Source of the DNA: Alphaproteobacteria bacterium
GTDB taxonomy: Bacteria > Myxococcota_A > UBA796 > GCA-2862545
Assembly: GCA_020632875.1 (NCBI GenBank)
Contig: JACKET010000003.1
Span: 496,001 to 560,000 of the forward strand
Reading direction: 5' to 3'
Length of the DNA stretch: 64,000 bases
This document shows positions 24,348-33,583 of the stretch, piece by piece. The notes under the pieces were generated by a model. The model had not been told where the DNA came from, searched no databases, and saw only the letters and a list, made by a program, of their open reading frames with translations. The translations under genes and the position numbers were made by a program. Positions within the stretch are counted from its first letter, which is position 1. Each line of letters opens with the position of its first letter.

Positions 24348-25379
24348 ATGTCCCGCCATCTCCTCGTCCTCGCCACCCTGCTCTCCGCCTGCAGCGACTG
24401 GGTGATCGAGCCCATCGGTGCCGATCGGGACAGGTCGGTTCCCCCTCCCCCGGTGAACCCCGTCCAGCTGGACCGCGTCGTGCAGGTCCCCGAGCCCGCG
24501 GTGGACGTGCTGTTCGTCGTCGACAACAGCTGCTCGATGGAGGAGGAGCAGAACGCCCTGGCGCAGAACTTCCCCGCGTTCATGAGCTTCTTCGAGGGCA
24601 GTGGGCTCGACTGGCACATCGGCGTCGTGTCGACCGACATGTGGGACCCGAACCACTCCGGCAAGCTGCGCCAGATCTCCGGCTTCAACTACATCGACTC
24701 CAGCACGCCGAACCCCTACCAGGTGTTCTCGCAGATGGCGGTGATGGGCACGGGCGGCGACTCCGAGGAGCAGGGGCGCGCCGCGGCCTACACGGCCCTC
24801 GAGCTCCGCGTCGACGGGCCCCGCAACGCCGGGTTCTACCGCGAGGACGCCGCGCTCCACATGGTCTTCATCTCCGACGAGGACGACCAGTCCGGCGCCA
24901 ATCCCATCACGCGGTCCGAGTTCCAGGAGTGGATGGCCACGAAGAAGGCCTCGCCCGAGATGGTCACGGCCCACGCGATCATCTGGAAGCCCCAGACCGC
25001 CTGCAGCGACGCCATGGAGATCGGCGGGACCTACGCCAACTACGCGAACACGACGGGCGGCATCCTCTTCGACATCTGCGAGGACGACTGGCTGCCGTTC
25101 ATGGAGGAGCTCGGGCTCCAGACGAGCGGCCTGAAGCGCGAGTTCTTCCTGTCGAAGATCCCGATCGTCGACACCCTCGACGTGAAGGTCGTGGTGCCGG
25201 ACGCGAACGGGTCCGGCGCGCCCGTGACGATCGGCTTCGAGACGTGCCCGATCGGCGAGGGCTGCGAGACGGCGTACCTGCCCGGGCGCAACAGCGTCGT
25301 GTTCCTCGACTACGTGCCGCCGAGCCTCGCACAGGTGCAGATCTCGTACGCCATCGCGGAGCAGTACTCCGCCCAGTAG
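24348..25379 (+). CDS. von Willebrand factor A-domain lipoprotein
   Basis: The protein has 343 residues; ATG 24348 is preceded by GGAGG at the right distance. The signal MSRHLLVLATLLSAC is a lipoprotein signal. The vWA domain starts with VDVLFVVDNSCSMEEEQNAL, a MIDAS motif of DxSxS type, and includes HMVFISDEDDQS for the later metal ligand. An EVQISYAIAE-like C-terminal strand (LAQVQISYAIAEQY) ends the protein. Cysteines (ACSDA, DICED, TCPIGEGCE) suggest disulphides. Such lipoproteins are numerous in myxobacteria and thought to mediate metal-dependent adhesion; the ligand is unknown. Confidence 0.85.
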   Translation: MSRHLLVLATLLSACSDWVIEPIGADRDRSVPPPPVNPVQLDRVVQVPEPAVDVLFVVDNSCSMEEEQNALAQNFPAFMSFFEGSGLDWHIGVVSTDMWDPNHSGKLRQISGFNYIDSSTPNPYQVFSQMAVMGTGGDSEEQGRAAAYTALELRVDGPRNAGFYREDAALHMVFISDEDDQSGANPITRSEFQEWMATKKASPEMVTAHAIIWKPQTACSDAMEIGGTYANYANTTGGILFDICEDDWLPFMEELGLQTSGLKREFFLSKIPIVDTLDVKVVVPDANGSGAPVTIGFETCPIGEGCETAYLPGRNSVVFLDYVPPSLAQVQISYAIAEQYSAQ

Positions 25380-25407
25380 GCGCAGCACGCTCCGCTGTGG
25401 CGTGGGC

Positions 25408-27633
25408 TCACTCCGCGGGGGGCGCGGCCTCGGGCACCGGAGCGGCGGCTTCGGCGGCCTTCTTCTCGATCGCCTCGACCGTCGCGGCCGGGGCGAGCTC
25501 GCCGAGCACCGTGATGCTCTTCGCCGGACCGGGCAGGTAGGCGTCGAGCTTGCCGATGTACCAGCCGAAGACCAGCGCGAGGAGCGCGACGACGGTGATG
25601 TAGAGCCACACCGGGCGCTTCTTCTCGGCGTACGGGTCGCGGCGGTCGGACACCGTGCCCGCGGGCAGGGCCGCCACGGAGGTGAGGGACTTCCCGAGGG
25701 GGACGTTGATCTTCGCCTGCGCGTTCACCGCCCAGCCGTTCGCGTCGAGGATGGGGCCGAGGTTGCGCTGGCGGAGCTTGAGCCACGCCACGACCATCGA
25801 CGGCCCGGAGATGATCGCGACCAGCCCGACGACGCCGAGCGGCATCCAGATGCCGAGGCCGAAGAACGCCTGGAGCAGGGCCCCGATGGCGGCCGTGATG
25901 CCGCCGACGGCGACGCCGAGGGCCGCGATCATGCCGACGTCCAGGGGCTTCGGGGGCTCGACGCCCGCACCGGACGCCGCATCGCCGGTGCTCGCCGCGG
26001 CGGCCGCGACGCGGGCCTGCGAGTCGGCCTCGGACTTCTGGGCGCGAGCCGCGATCATGTCCTCGATCGCACGGACGAACCGCTTGTACGGGGACCAGAA
26101 CGCCTGCCGGACGCTGATGGGGTTCTCGACGATCTTCGTGACCGTCGCGTCCCAGTCGTTGCCCTTGCGGTCGTAGAACACGCCGTTGCGGCCGACCATG
26201 AGGTTGTCGACGTCCCCGTCGGTCATCGCGGCAACGATGGACATCGCGCCGCCCTTCGCGTTCTTCACGTCGCAGTACAGCAGGTAGGCGGCGGACTTCG
26301 GGGCCATCGTGGCGTGGCGCCCCGCGTCGTTCACCCGCACGCACAGCGAGCAGGCCCGCTGGTCGAGGTACAGCGTGCCGACCTGGAAGGTCGCGCCCTC
26401 GCGGGCGTAGAAGTGGTGGAACGACACGAAGTTGTTCGCGAGCGCCATCAGGTCGCGGCAGTACCGCACCAGCCGCTCGACGGACTCGATCGCGTCGGCG
26501 ACGGGCTTCTCGGCCAGGTCTTGCGCCACGGCCGCATCGACGGCCTCGCGGTGCTCGCCGGTGGCCAGGGCGCGGACGCGCTCCTCGCCGAGCCCGGCGA
26601 CCGCCTGGCCCGCTTCGGCCCCGACCCAGCCCTCGTACGCGGCGAAGCGCCCGCACACGTCGCGCCAGCCGGCCTCGTCGAGTGTGTCGCCCGTGAAGCC
26701 CAGCGGTGCGAGGACCTTCTCGCGGAGGGCCGCCACGGCGCCGGCCCAGGCCGGGTTGATGCCGGAGGTCAGCGGCAGGGCCCGGTCGGGCTCGACCATG
26801 GCGATCGGGAAGTGCGCGATCTCGTCGGCACTGACGTGCAGGTCGCCCGCCGCGATCTGGAGGTACTCCTCCTGCTGGCGGTTCACCGCCTGGAGCGCGC
26901 GCGGGTCGAACGCCGCGACCTGGCAGCGCCCGAAGAAGTCGTCGATCTTCGCGCGGACCGCGCCGAGCGCCGCGTGCGCGTCGGCCGTCGCATCACCCAG
27001 CGGGCGGACCGCCGCGTCGGCACCGGCGTCGAGCCACGCCACCCGCGCGGCGAGCGCGTCCCAGAAGGCCGTGAGCGCGTCGGCGTCGACGCCGGGGGCG
27101 TTGCTGCGGTCGGTCTTCGGGGCGGCCGTGCAGGCCAGCGCGTCGGCGATGACCTGCTGCACCGCCTCGTCCGCCGCGGAGGCCGGCACGATGATGCCGT
27201 CGCCGTTGTGCGGCTGGGCCTCGAAGGCCGCGAGTGCCGCCATCGCGTCGTCGACGCCGATGCGGTCGGTCGGCTTGCCGAGGTCTTCGAGCAGGGCGAC
27301 GGCGGACTGGCGGATCTGCTTGCCCTCGTCGCTCGCCTCGGAGATGGCGGAGACCGGGATCGACGCCGGACCCGACGCGAGCAGCTCGACGTCGTTCAGA
27401 AGCCCGCCCGCCCACTTCGTGGCCGCGATGAGCTCGTTGGCGCGGACGCGGCCATCCTTGTCGGAGTCGATGAGCGCCAGCGTGCGCTCGTCGAACTCGA
27501 GCCCGAGCACGGGGCACGCGAGCGCGACCCACAGCTTCTGGTCGAGCTGGTCGAGCGCGACGAGATCGGCGCCCCGCTCGAGCTTCACCTGATCGAATCC
27601 ACCGACGCGAACGAACTTCCACGGATGCGCCAT
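25408..27633 (-). CDS. Large membrane protein with an EF-hand-like loop
   Basis: The protein has 741 residues from ATG 27633 (MAHPWKFVRVGGFDQV), after a GGGGGA ribosome site. Residues about 40-70 contain LIDSDKDGRVRANELIAA, a good EF-hand calcium loop. A long soluble region follows, with YLLYCDVKNAKGGAMSIVAAMTDGDVDNLM near the end. Three membrane segments lie near the C-terminus: two at about 570-620 (VGMIAALGVAVGGITAAIGAL; LGVVGLVAIISGPSMVVAW) and one at about 690 (PVWLYITVVALLALVFGWYIG). It ends in an Ala/Pro/Glu-rich tail. I know similar uncharacterised proteins only by this EF-hand plus membrane layout; function unknown. Confidence 0.75.
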   Translation of the reverse strand: MAHPWKFVRVGGFDQVKLERGADLVALDQLDQKLWVALACPVLGLEFDERTLALIDSDKDGRVRANELIAATKWAGGLLNDVELLASGPASIPVSAISEASDEGKQIRQSAVALLEDLGKPTDRIGVDDAMAALAAFEAQPHNGDGIIVPASAADEAVQQVIADALACTAAPKTDRSNAPGVDADALTAFWDALAARVAWLDAGADAAVRPLGDATADAHAALGAVRAKIDDFFGRCQVAAFDPRALQAVNRQQEEYLQIAAGDLHVSADEIAHFPIAMVEPDRALPLTSGINPAWAGAVAALREKVLAPLGFTGDTLDEAGWRDVCGRFAAYEGWVGAEAGQAVAGLGEERVRALATGEHREAVDAAVAQDLAEKPVADAIESVERLVRYCRDLMALANNFVSFHHFYAREGATFQVGTLYLDQRACSLCVRVNDAGRHATMAPKSAAYLLYCDVKNAKGGAMSIVAAMTDGDVDNLMVGRNGVFYDRKGNDWDATVTKIVENPISVRQAFWSPYKRFVRAIEDMIAARAQKSEADSQARVAAAAASTGDAASGAGVEPPKPLDVGMIAALGVAVGGITAAIGALLQAFFGLGIWMPLGVVGLVAIISGPSMVVAWLKLRQRNLGPILDANGWAVNAQAKINVPLGKSLTSVAALPAGTVSDRRDPYAEKKRPVWLYITVVALLALVFGWYIGKLDAYLPGPAKSITVLGELAPAATVEAIEKKAAEAAAPVPEAAPPAE

Positions 27634-27971
27634 CAGTCCCCCATTCCGGATGGCCCGACCTCTATCCCGGGTTTCCGCTCCCGCATCCCGGGGGACTGTC
27701 AGGTCGCTCACACACGGTGCGGCCTCCGGTCGCTGCGAGCCCGCGCCCGCTGGCCGCGCTCCTCCGGGACCCGCGCGAGGCGGGCCGGAGGGGGCGGCGC
27801 AGCCGCAGTCCCGGGCCGGAACGGCCCGGACCGAGCGTCAGCGAGCCCGGAGGACAGCCGACGGCGAAGCCGGCGCGCCCGGACGAACCCACGCCCGACG
27901 GGGAGCGCGTCCGAAGCCATGGCCTGGCTGCGCGGGACCCATGGCGATAAGCGCGGCGGGGCGGGGGTGGA
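27634..27971. other. GC-rich interval with hairpins, no gene seen
   Basis: The 338 bases contain several short GC-rich inverted repeats, for example CCGGGCC...GGCCCGG near 27812-27830 and CGGCGAAGCCG near 27860. The pattern GAGCGTCAGCGAGCCC resembles widespread GC-rich intergenic palindromes. No promoter or gene is clear. Confidence 0.4.
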
Positions 27972-29384
27972 TTGAAGGTCGAGCTGCTGGAGGGCCGGGC
28001 GGGAACGGTCGCGAGCACCCTGGGCGCCGCGATGCTCCTGCTGCAGACCGCTGCTTTCAACCGCACGCCGCTGCTCTTCTTCGGCGACTCGGCCGGCTAC
28101 CTCCGCGCGGCGATGAGCCCGGCGTACGAGCCGCATTCGTACATGTACTCCCTGTTCGTGCGCTATGCGTCGCTCGGGTACAGCACCTGGGCGGTCGTCG
28201 GGCTCCAGGCCCTGCTCCTCGCGGGGTCGATGCGCCTGTTCCTCAAGGCGTGCTCCGACCACACGCGAGCGACGCGGAACGCCCTGCTGCTCGGGCTGTC
28301 GGCGATCCTGGCGCTCGTCACGCCCCTGTCGAAGCTCGCGGGGCGCATGACCCCGGATGCCTTCGCGCCCATCCTGCTGTTCCTCTTCCTCGCCGTGCTG
28401 CACGGGCGTGAGCGGCTGCACGTCGCCGAGCGCGTCGTCGCGGGCGTCCTTCTCGTGGTGTTGTTCTTCACGCACACGTCGCACTGGATGGTGTTCATCG
28501 TCGCGGCGCTCGGCATCGCCGCGGGGAACCTGGTGTGGAGCGAGGGCCCCGTCCGCGACAAGCTCGCGCCGCTCGGGCTCCTGGCGGGGGTCCTGCCGCT
28601 GGCGATGGGCTTCCAGCTCGTGATGAACCTCGCGCACGAGCGCGAGCACCGCTTCTCGCCGGGCAGCCACGTCATGCTGGCCGCGGTGTTCTCCGAGACC
28701 GGCGCCCTCAAGCAGCACCTCGATGCGCACTGCGCCGAGCGCCACTACGCGCTGTGCGACACGTACACGATGCCCGTGTACGACTCCGGCTACTTCCTGT
28801 GGAGCTTCGAGGAGAGCCCGTTCTACGCCGCGTACACGCCGTCCGACGGCAAGCGCATGAAGGCCTGGGACGCGAGCAAGCCCGAGCTGACCGAGATCAA
28901 CCGCGCGCTGCTGCTGAGGCCGGGCACGTGGGCGGGCCTCGCGTTCCGCGGCGCGAAGAACGGGGTCGTGCTGCTGAACCGCACCTTCCACTACGAATCC
29001 GACTACCGGAAGGAGCTCCCGCGCTGGGAGATGTACGACCGCCTCCTGTTGCGGTACCTGCCGATCGACGCCGGCAACTTCGAGCGGATCAAGCAGGGAT
29101 CCGACGTGTTCTCGCGCTTCGAGGCCCAGACGCACGCGTTCTTCCGGGTCTCGCTGACGCTCGCGTACCTCGTGCTGCTCGGCCTGGCGGTGACCGGGCG
29201 CCTGGTCCCGAAGCGCGCGACGCTCGAGGTCGCCGCGTTCGTGGGTGCGAACGCGCTCGTGTGCGGCGCGCTCTCGGGCATCGCGGCCCGCTACAACGAG
29301 CGGTTCGTCTGGGTGTTCGTGCTCCTCGCGCTGCTCGCGTGCTTCGAGGCCGCGCGGGCCCGGTGGGGCGAGCCGATCGGGTAG
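27972..29384 (+). CDS. Polytopic integral membrane protein
   Basis: The protein has 470 residues, starting at TTG 27972 (a GGGGGTGGA run precedes it). About ten hydrophobic segments alternate with short loops: for example STLGAAMLLLQTAAF, WAVVGLQALLLAGSMRL, NALLLGLSAILALVTPL, VVAGVLLVVLFFTHTSH, LGLLAGVLPLAMGF, LTLAYLVLLGLAVTGRL and FVWVFVLLALLACFE. A FGDSAGYL motif after the first segment and the large loop between the two halves recall GT-C glycosyltransferase-like or DUF2029-like proteins, but no diagnostic motif is certain. The substrate is unknown. Together with the short spacing (18 bases) to the next gene, a shared transcript is possible. Confidence 0.72.
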   Translation: MKVELLEGRAGTVASTLGAAMLLLQTAAFNRTPLLFFGDSAGYLRAAMSPAYEPHSYMYSLFVRYASLGYSTWAVVGLQALLLAGSMRLFLKACSDHTRATRNALLLGLSAILALVTPLSKLAGRMTPDAFAPILLFLFLAVLHGRERLHVAERVVAGVLLVVLFFTHTSHWMVFIVAALGIAAGNLVWSEGPVRDKLAPLGLLAGVLPLAMGFQLVMNLAHEREHRFSPGSHVMLAAVFSETGALKQHLDAHCAERHYALCDTYTMPVYDSGYFLWSFEESPFYAAYTPSDGKRMKAWDASKPELTEINRALLLRPGTWAGLAFRGAKNGVVLLNRTFHYESDYRKELPRWEMYDRLLLRYLPIDAGNFERIKQGSDVFSRFEAQTHAFFRVSLTLAYLVLLGLAVTGRLVPKRATLEVAAFVGANALVCGALSGIAARYNERFVWVFVLLALLACFEAARARWGEPIG

Positions 29385-29402
29385 GCTCGGCGCGGAGGTC
29401 CC

Positions 29403-30704
29403 ATGCCCCGCTACGAGTACAGCGCCGGAGGCTCCCACAAGTTCTGGGAGATCGAGGTCCACGGCAGCGAATACACCGTCACGTACGGCCGCATCGGGAC
29501 GGTCGGCCAGACGAGCACGAAGTCCTTCGCGGATGCCGCCACCGCGAAGGCGAAGGCGGATGCCGCCGCGAAGTCCAAGGCCGCCAAGGGCTACGTCCTG
29601 GTCGCAGCCGAGGCCGTCGCCAGCGAGCGGGCCGAGGTGGAGGAGCGCCTGGTCGTCGCGGACCGGCTCCAGGAGGAGGGCGACCCGCGCGGCCGGCTCA
29701 TCCCGCTGCACCACGGAATGGCCACGAAGTCCGGGAAGGACCGGTCCGAGCTGAAGAAGCAGGAGACCGCGCTGCTCCAGGAGCACGCCGGGGCGCTGCT
29801 CGGTCCCCTCTCGGAGGAGGCCGCCGGGGCGTGCGCGAAGGTCGAGTGGAAGCTCGGCTACTGGGACCGGCTGAAGATCGCATCGGACTACGACCACCAG
29901 GACGTGGAGACGGGCGAGCTCGTGAAGCGCTGCCTCTCGCACCCGAGCGCCGCCCGGCTCGACCACCTCCACATCGGCATCCCCGACGGCGTGTGGGACG
30001 GAGAGTCCCGCTGGCAGGACGCGATCGACGCGATCGCCAGTGTCGGCGCCCCCTCGCTCACGTCCCTCGAGCTGGCCGACCACGACGACTACGCCGAGGT
30101 CTCGTGGTGCGACATCGGCGACCTCACGCGCCTGTGGAAGGCGTGCCCGAACCTCGAGAAGCTCGTGATCCGCGGCGTCGGCATCGCGCTCGGCGAGATC
30201 CACGCGCCGCGGCTCCGGCACCTGGTGCTGATGTCGGGCGGCCTGCCCGCGGAGCCCGTCCGCCGGATCAGCGCGGCGAAGCTGCCCGCCTTGAAGCACC
30301 TCGAGATCTACTTCGGCACGCCCGACTACGGCGCGAGCGCCGACATCGACGACTGCGCCGGGATCCTCGCCGGCACGGGCCTCCCCGCGCTCGAGGTGCT
30401 GGGCCTGAAGAACGGCACGTTCATGGGCGACGTCGTGGCGTCCGTGTGCATCGCGCCGATCGTGAAGCAGCTCCGCGTGCTCGACCTGTCGATGGGCACG
30501 ATGACCGACGACCAGGCCGCGCCGCTCGTCCCGAGCGCGCCGGCCTTCCGGCACCTCGCGAAGCTCGACCTGTCCGACAACTACCTCTCGCCCGCCACGT
30601 GCGGCGCGATCGAGCGCGCCATCCCGGGTGCGGTGGTGAACGGGCAGAAGACCGCGGACGAGTACGGCGGCGAGGCGTACTACTACACGTCGATCTCCGA
30701 ATAG
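29403..30704 (+). CDS. WGR-domain, TIGR02996-like, leucine-rich-repeat protein
   Basis: The protein has 433 residues from ATG 29403. Residues 1-70 form a WGR-type domain: FWEIEVHGSEYTVTYGRIGTVGQ, then KSFADAATAKAKADAAAKSK and GYV. Residues about 78-105 hold ADRLQEEGDPRGRLIPLHHG, the 'repeat-companion' signature (TIGR02996) found next to leucine-rich repeats in myxobacteria. The C-terminal two-thirds has LRR-like units (PSLTSLELADHDD, PNLEKLVIRGVGIAL, PALKHLEIYFGT, PALEVLGLKNGT, KQLRVLDLSMGTMTD, RHLAKLDLSDNYLS). In other proteins WGR binds DNA ends (PARP family), but in bacterial LRR proteins its ligand is not known. Confidence 0.85.
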   Translation: MPRYEYSAGGSHKFWEIEVHGSEYTVTYGRIGTVGQTSTKSFADAATAKAKADAAAKSKAAKGYVLVAAEAVASERAEVEERLVVADRLQEEGDPRGRLIPLHHGMATKSGKDRSELKKQETALLQEHAGALLGPLSEEAAGACAKVEWKLGYWDRLKIASDYDHQDVETGELVKRCLSHPSAARLDHLHIGIPDGVWDGESRWQDAIDAIASVGAPSLTSLELADHDDYAEVSWCDIGDLTRLWKACPNLEKLVIRGVGIALGEIHAPRLRHLVLMSGGLPAEPVRRISAAKLPALKHLEIYFGTPDYGASADIDDCAGILAGTGLPALEVLGLKNGTFMGDVVASVCIAPIVKQLRVLDLSMGTMTDDQAAPLVPSAPAFRHLAKLDLSDNYLSPATCGAIERAIPGAVVNGQKTADEYGGEAYYYTSISE

Positions 30705-30707
30705 GCC

Positions 30708-31118
30708 CTACTGCACGCCCCCGGCGACGACGACCTCGGGGAAGTGCGGCCGGCTCGCGTCCATCGCGAGGATGAGGCGCTCGTACTCCACGTCCGCCTC
30801 CGCCACGAGCGTCATGCGTCCGCTGGACCGATGCCCCGCGCGGAGCTCCGCGAGGTAGTGGCCCATGCCCTCCAGATCGCTCCCTTCGAAGCTCCGCTCT
30901 CCGTCCTCCGTCGAGACGGTCAGCCCGCCCGACGTGACGAGGACGGTGGGGACGAGATCCGGATGGTCCTCCCCGCCGTGGCAGTCGCACATGGCCGGCG
31001 CGGACACGTCGATGGCGGCGAAGGACACCCCCTGCCCCAGCAGGAGCAGCGGGATGAGCAGCGAAGCGAGCCCCATCACGGGGACGAGATCGAGCGGTGG
31101 CGTGGAATGACGGCGCAT
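30708..31118 (-). CDS. ExbD/TolR-family protein, single transmembrane
   Basis: The protein has 136 residues; ATG 31118 is preceded by AGGAGGG. The N-terminus PPLDLVPVMGLASLLIPLLLLGQG is the ExbD/TolR membrane anchor with the conserved Asp of 'PLDLVPV' in front of the segment, followed by a small periplasmic domain (VLVTSGGLTVS). In ExbD/TolR this Asp helps convert the proton gradient to energy for TonB or Tol. A MCDCHGGED cluster after the anchor could bind metal and is unusual. No exbB or tonB partner is adjacent. Confidence 0.8.
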   Translation of the reverse strand: MRRHSTPPLDLVPVMGLASLLIPLLLLGQGVSFAAIDVSAPAMCDCHGGEDHPDLVPTVLVTSGGLTVSTEDGERSFEGSDLEGMGHYLAELRAGHRSSGRMTLVAEADVEYERLILAMDASRPHFPEVVVAGGVQ

Positions 31119-31232
31119 GGAAACCCTCCTTCCAGAGTCGACCCACGCGCCGCGATCCGGTTCGTCAAGCGCACGTCACGGAGTTAGCTCGTGCCGCCCC
31201 GCGGACCCATCGCCGGCGGGACGGAGCCCCCG

Positions 31233-32459
31233 ATGCAGCACGTCATCTTCCTCGAGCCCGCCTTCCCCGCGAACCAGCGCGAGTTCGTCCGCGCGCTCCA
31301 CGCCGTCGGCGCCGTCATCAGCGGCATCGGCACCGCTCCGGTCGAGGCCTACGACAGCGAGCTGCGCTCGTGGATGCACAGCTACGAGCAGGTCGGCTCC
31401 ACCGCCAGCGTCAACGCGATCGTCGAGGCCGTGAAGAAGATCCAGCAGCGCGGCCCGTGGGTCCACCAGCTCGTCTCGACCATCGAGGCGCTCATGCTCC
31501 CCGCCGCCGAAGCGCGCCAGCTCACGGGCATCCCGGGCATGTCGGTCGAGCAGACGCTCCTCGTCCGCGACAAGTACATGATGAAGCAGTACCTCATGGC
31601 CCGCGGCATCCGGTGCGCGAAGAACGCCGAGGTCGGCACGGTCGACGAGGCGCTCGCGTTCGTGAAGGAGGTCGGGTTCCCCGTCATCCTCAAGCCGCTC
31701 GCCGCCGCCGGGGCCGCCGGCACGTGGCGCGCCGACGACAAGGCCGGTCTCGCCCGGGCGATCGAAGAGTCCGGCATGAGCCCCCACCGCAAGATGACGA
31801 TGGAGGAGTTCATCACGGGCCACGAGGGCTTCTGGGACACGCTGACCGTCAACGGCCGCGTCGCGTACGAGCAGATCTGCCACTACTACCCGAACGTGCT
31901 CGACGCGATGCGCACCCGCGACTGCTCGCCCATCGTGATGGTCACGAACCGGATGGACGCCGAGGGCTACACCAAGCTCAAGGTGTTCGGCCGCCAGGTG
32001 CTCACGGCGCTCCAGATCGACACCGCGCCCACGCACATGGAGTGGTTCATCGGGCCGAAGGGCCTGTTCTTCTCCGAGATCGGCGCGCGTCCGCCCGGCG
32101 TGCGCGTGTGGGACCTGTACTGCGCCGCGAACGACATGGACCTCTACGTGGAGTGGGCCAAGGCGCTGGTGCACGGCGACTGCAATCCGGCCCCGTCGCG
32201 GCGGTGGTCTGCGGGCATGGTCGCGCTGCGGCCCAACAAGGACGGGCGGATCGCGGGCTACACCGGCGTCGAGGCCATCAAGCAGCGCTACGGCGACTTC
32301 ATCCTCCGGATGCACCTGCCGCCGAAGGGCTCGCGCACCCAGCCCGTCGAGTCGGGCTACATGGGCAACGCCTGGGTCTGGGGCCGTCACCCCGACTACG
32401 ACCTGTGCAAGTACATGCTCGAGGACGTCGGGCGTACCATCAAGGTCTGGGCCGAGTAG
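31233..32459 (+). CDS. ATP-grasp ligase-type protein
   Basis: The protein has 408 residues from ATG 31233 (MQHVIFLEPAFPANQREFVRAL). After an N-terminal Rossmann-like part come the ATP-grasp motifs: DKYMMKQYLMARGIRCA (lid helix), GFPVILKPLAAAGAAGTWRA (Lys binding ATP phosphates and the glycine loop), MEEFITG and a late GLFFSEIGARPPGVRVWDLY, with the Glu and Arg that bind Mg-ATP. Such enzymes join a carboxylate to an amine or thiol via an acyl-phosphate. The product is unknown; related stand-alone ATP-grasp proteins are common in myxobacteria. Confidence 0.85.
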   Translation: MQHVIFLEPAFPANQREFVRALHAVGAVISGIGTAPVEAYDSELRSWMHSYEQVGSTASVNAIVEAVKKIQQRGPWVHQLVSTIEALMLPAAEARQLTGIPGMSVEQTLLVRDKYMMKQYLMARGIRCAKNAEVGTVDEALAFVKEVGFPVILKPLAAAGAAGTWRADDKAGLARAIEESGMSPHRKMTMEEFITGHEGFWDTLTVNGRVAYEQICHYYPNVLDAMRTRDCSPIVMVTNRMDAEGYTKLKVFGRQVLTALQIDTAPTHMEWFIGPKGLFFSEIGARPPGVRVWDLYCAANDMDLYVEWAKALVHGDCNPAPSRRWSAGMVALRPNKDGRIAGYTGVEAIKQRYGDFILRMHLPPKGSRTQPVESGYMGNAWVWGRHPDYDLCKYMLEDVGRTIKVWAE

Positions 32460-32480
32460 CATCGGGCCCTGGGAGGGCCG

Positions 32481-32921
32481 ATGAGCTGGATGAGCGTCTT
32501 GAAGTGGGGGCGGCCGCGCCTGACGGAGGGCCCCCACATCCCCGGAACGCTGCGCCGGCGCGACCGGATCACCTGGCAGGACGTGCTGCGGACCGTGGCG
32601 AACTGCGAGATGGAGGTCCGGCGGCTGCACGCCAGCGGGCTGTACGACCGCGGCATGCCGGCCGACGGCACGATCACCATGAAGCTGCAGATCGGCCCGC
32701 ACAGCGAGTCCAAGGTCCTCGAGGTCACGAGCGATCCGGCGCTCGACAGCATCAAGGACCAGGTGGCCCACCTCGTCGCGAACGCCGGGTTCCCCGACTC
32801 GGGCACGGCGATGGTCGTCGAGATCGACTGCACCTTCGAGAGCCAGACCGAGACGGGCTGGGGCGACGACGACTTCGGCGGGCCGAGCCGTGGGCGCGGC
32901 GGCTTCGGAGACCCCTTCTGA
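32481..32921 (+). CDS. Small protein of unknown function
   Basis: The protein has 146 residues, starting at ATG 32481 after GGGAGGGCCG. It has a central beta domain (GTITMKLQIGPHSESKVLEV, VVEIDCTFES) followed by a Gly/Asp-rich tail (WGDDDFGGPSRGRGGFGDPF). The 'GTITMKLQIG...VLEVTSDP...FPDSG' order is faintly like the C-terminal domain of myxobacterial AgmX/PglI proteins, but it lacks their diagnostic Cys. The stop overlaps the next start as TGATG, so it is coupled to the glutathione S-transferase gene. Confidence 0.65.
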   Translation: MSWMSVLKWGRPRLTEGPHIPGTLRRRDRITWQDVLRTVANCEMEVRRLHASGLYDRGMPADGTITMKLQIGPHSESKVLEVTSDPALDSIKDQVAHLVANAGFPDSGTAMVVEIDCTFESQTETGWGDDDFGGPSRGRGGFGDPF

Positions 32922-33583
32922 TGCGCATCGTCGTCCACCACCTCGACAACTCCCGGTCCCAGCGCGTGCTCTGGCTGCTCGAAGAGCTCGGCCTCGAGTA
33001 CGACATCACCGAGTGGAAGCGCGACCCCGTCACGATGCGCCACGCCGGCCTGCGCGAGGTGCACCCGCTCGGCAAGGCGCCGGTCGTGCAGATCGGCGAC
33101 GAGGTGCTCGCCGAGTCGGGCGCCATCCTCGAGAGCCTGCTCGAGCGCTACGGCGAGGGCCGCCTGGTGCCCGCCGACCGCGCGGGGCGCGAGCAGCTGC
33201 GGTACTGGATGCACTTCGCCGAGGGCTCGCTGATGCCGCCGCTGCTCGTGAAGCTCATCACGTCGCGGCTCCGCGGGAAGGCCGTCCCCTTCCTCGTGCG
33301 GCCCGTCGCGAAGGGCATCGCGAGCCAGGTCGACGGCACGTTCACCGACCCGGAGCTCGAGCGCACGCTGGGCTTCATCGAGCAGCACCTGTCGGAGCGC
33401 GAGTGGTTCTGCGGCGAGTTCAGCGCCGCCGACATCCAGATGAGCTTCCCGCTCGAAGCGGCCCTGTCGCGCGGAGGGGCCGACCAGCGGCCCGCGATCG
33501 CGGCGCACCTCGCGCGCAGCCGCGCCCGGCCGGCCTACCAGCGCGCCACGGAGCGCGGCGGCTCGTTCAGCGCGCTCGGGTAG
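32921..33583 (+). CDS. Glutathione S-transferase
   Basis: The protein has 220 residues from ATG 32921. The N-terminal thioredoxin-fold domain starts MRIVVHHLDNSRSQRVLWLLEELGLEYD, where the Asn-Ser-Arg-Ser-Gln-Arg stretch occupies the glutathione-contact loop, and contains LGKAPVVQIGDEVLAESGAILESLLERYG (the cis-Pro and the Glu-Ser that bind the gamma-glutamyl part). The all-alpha C-terminal domain ends with FSAADIQMSFPLEAAL, the usual N-capping box. Substrates are unknown; it resembles plain bacterial GSTs. Its stop overlaps the convergent gene by 17 bases. Confidence 0.88.
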   Translation: MRIVVHHLDNSRSQRVLWLLEELGLEYDITEWKRDPVTMRHAGLREVHPLGKAPVVQIGDEVLAESGAILESLLERYGEGRLVPADRAGREQLRYWMHFAEGSLMPPLLVKLITSRLRGKAVPFLVRPVAKGIASQVDGTFTDPELERTLGFIEQHLSEREWFCGEFSAADIQMSFPLEAALSRGGADQRPAIAAHLARSRARPAYQRATERGGSFSALG

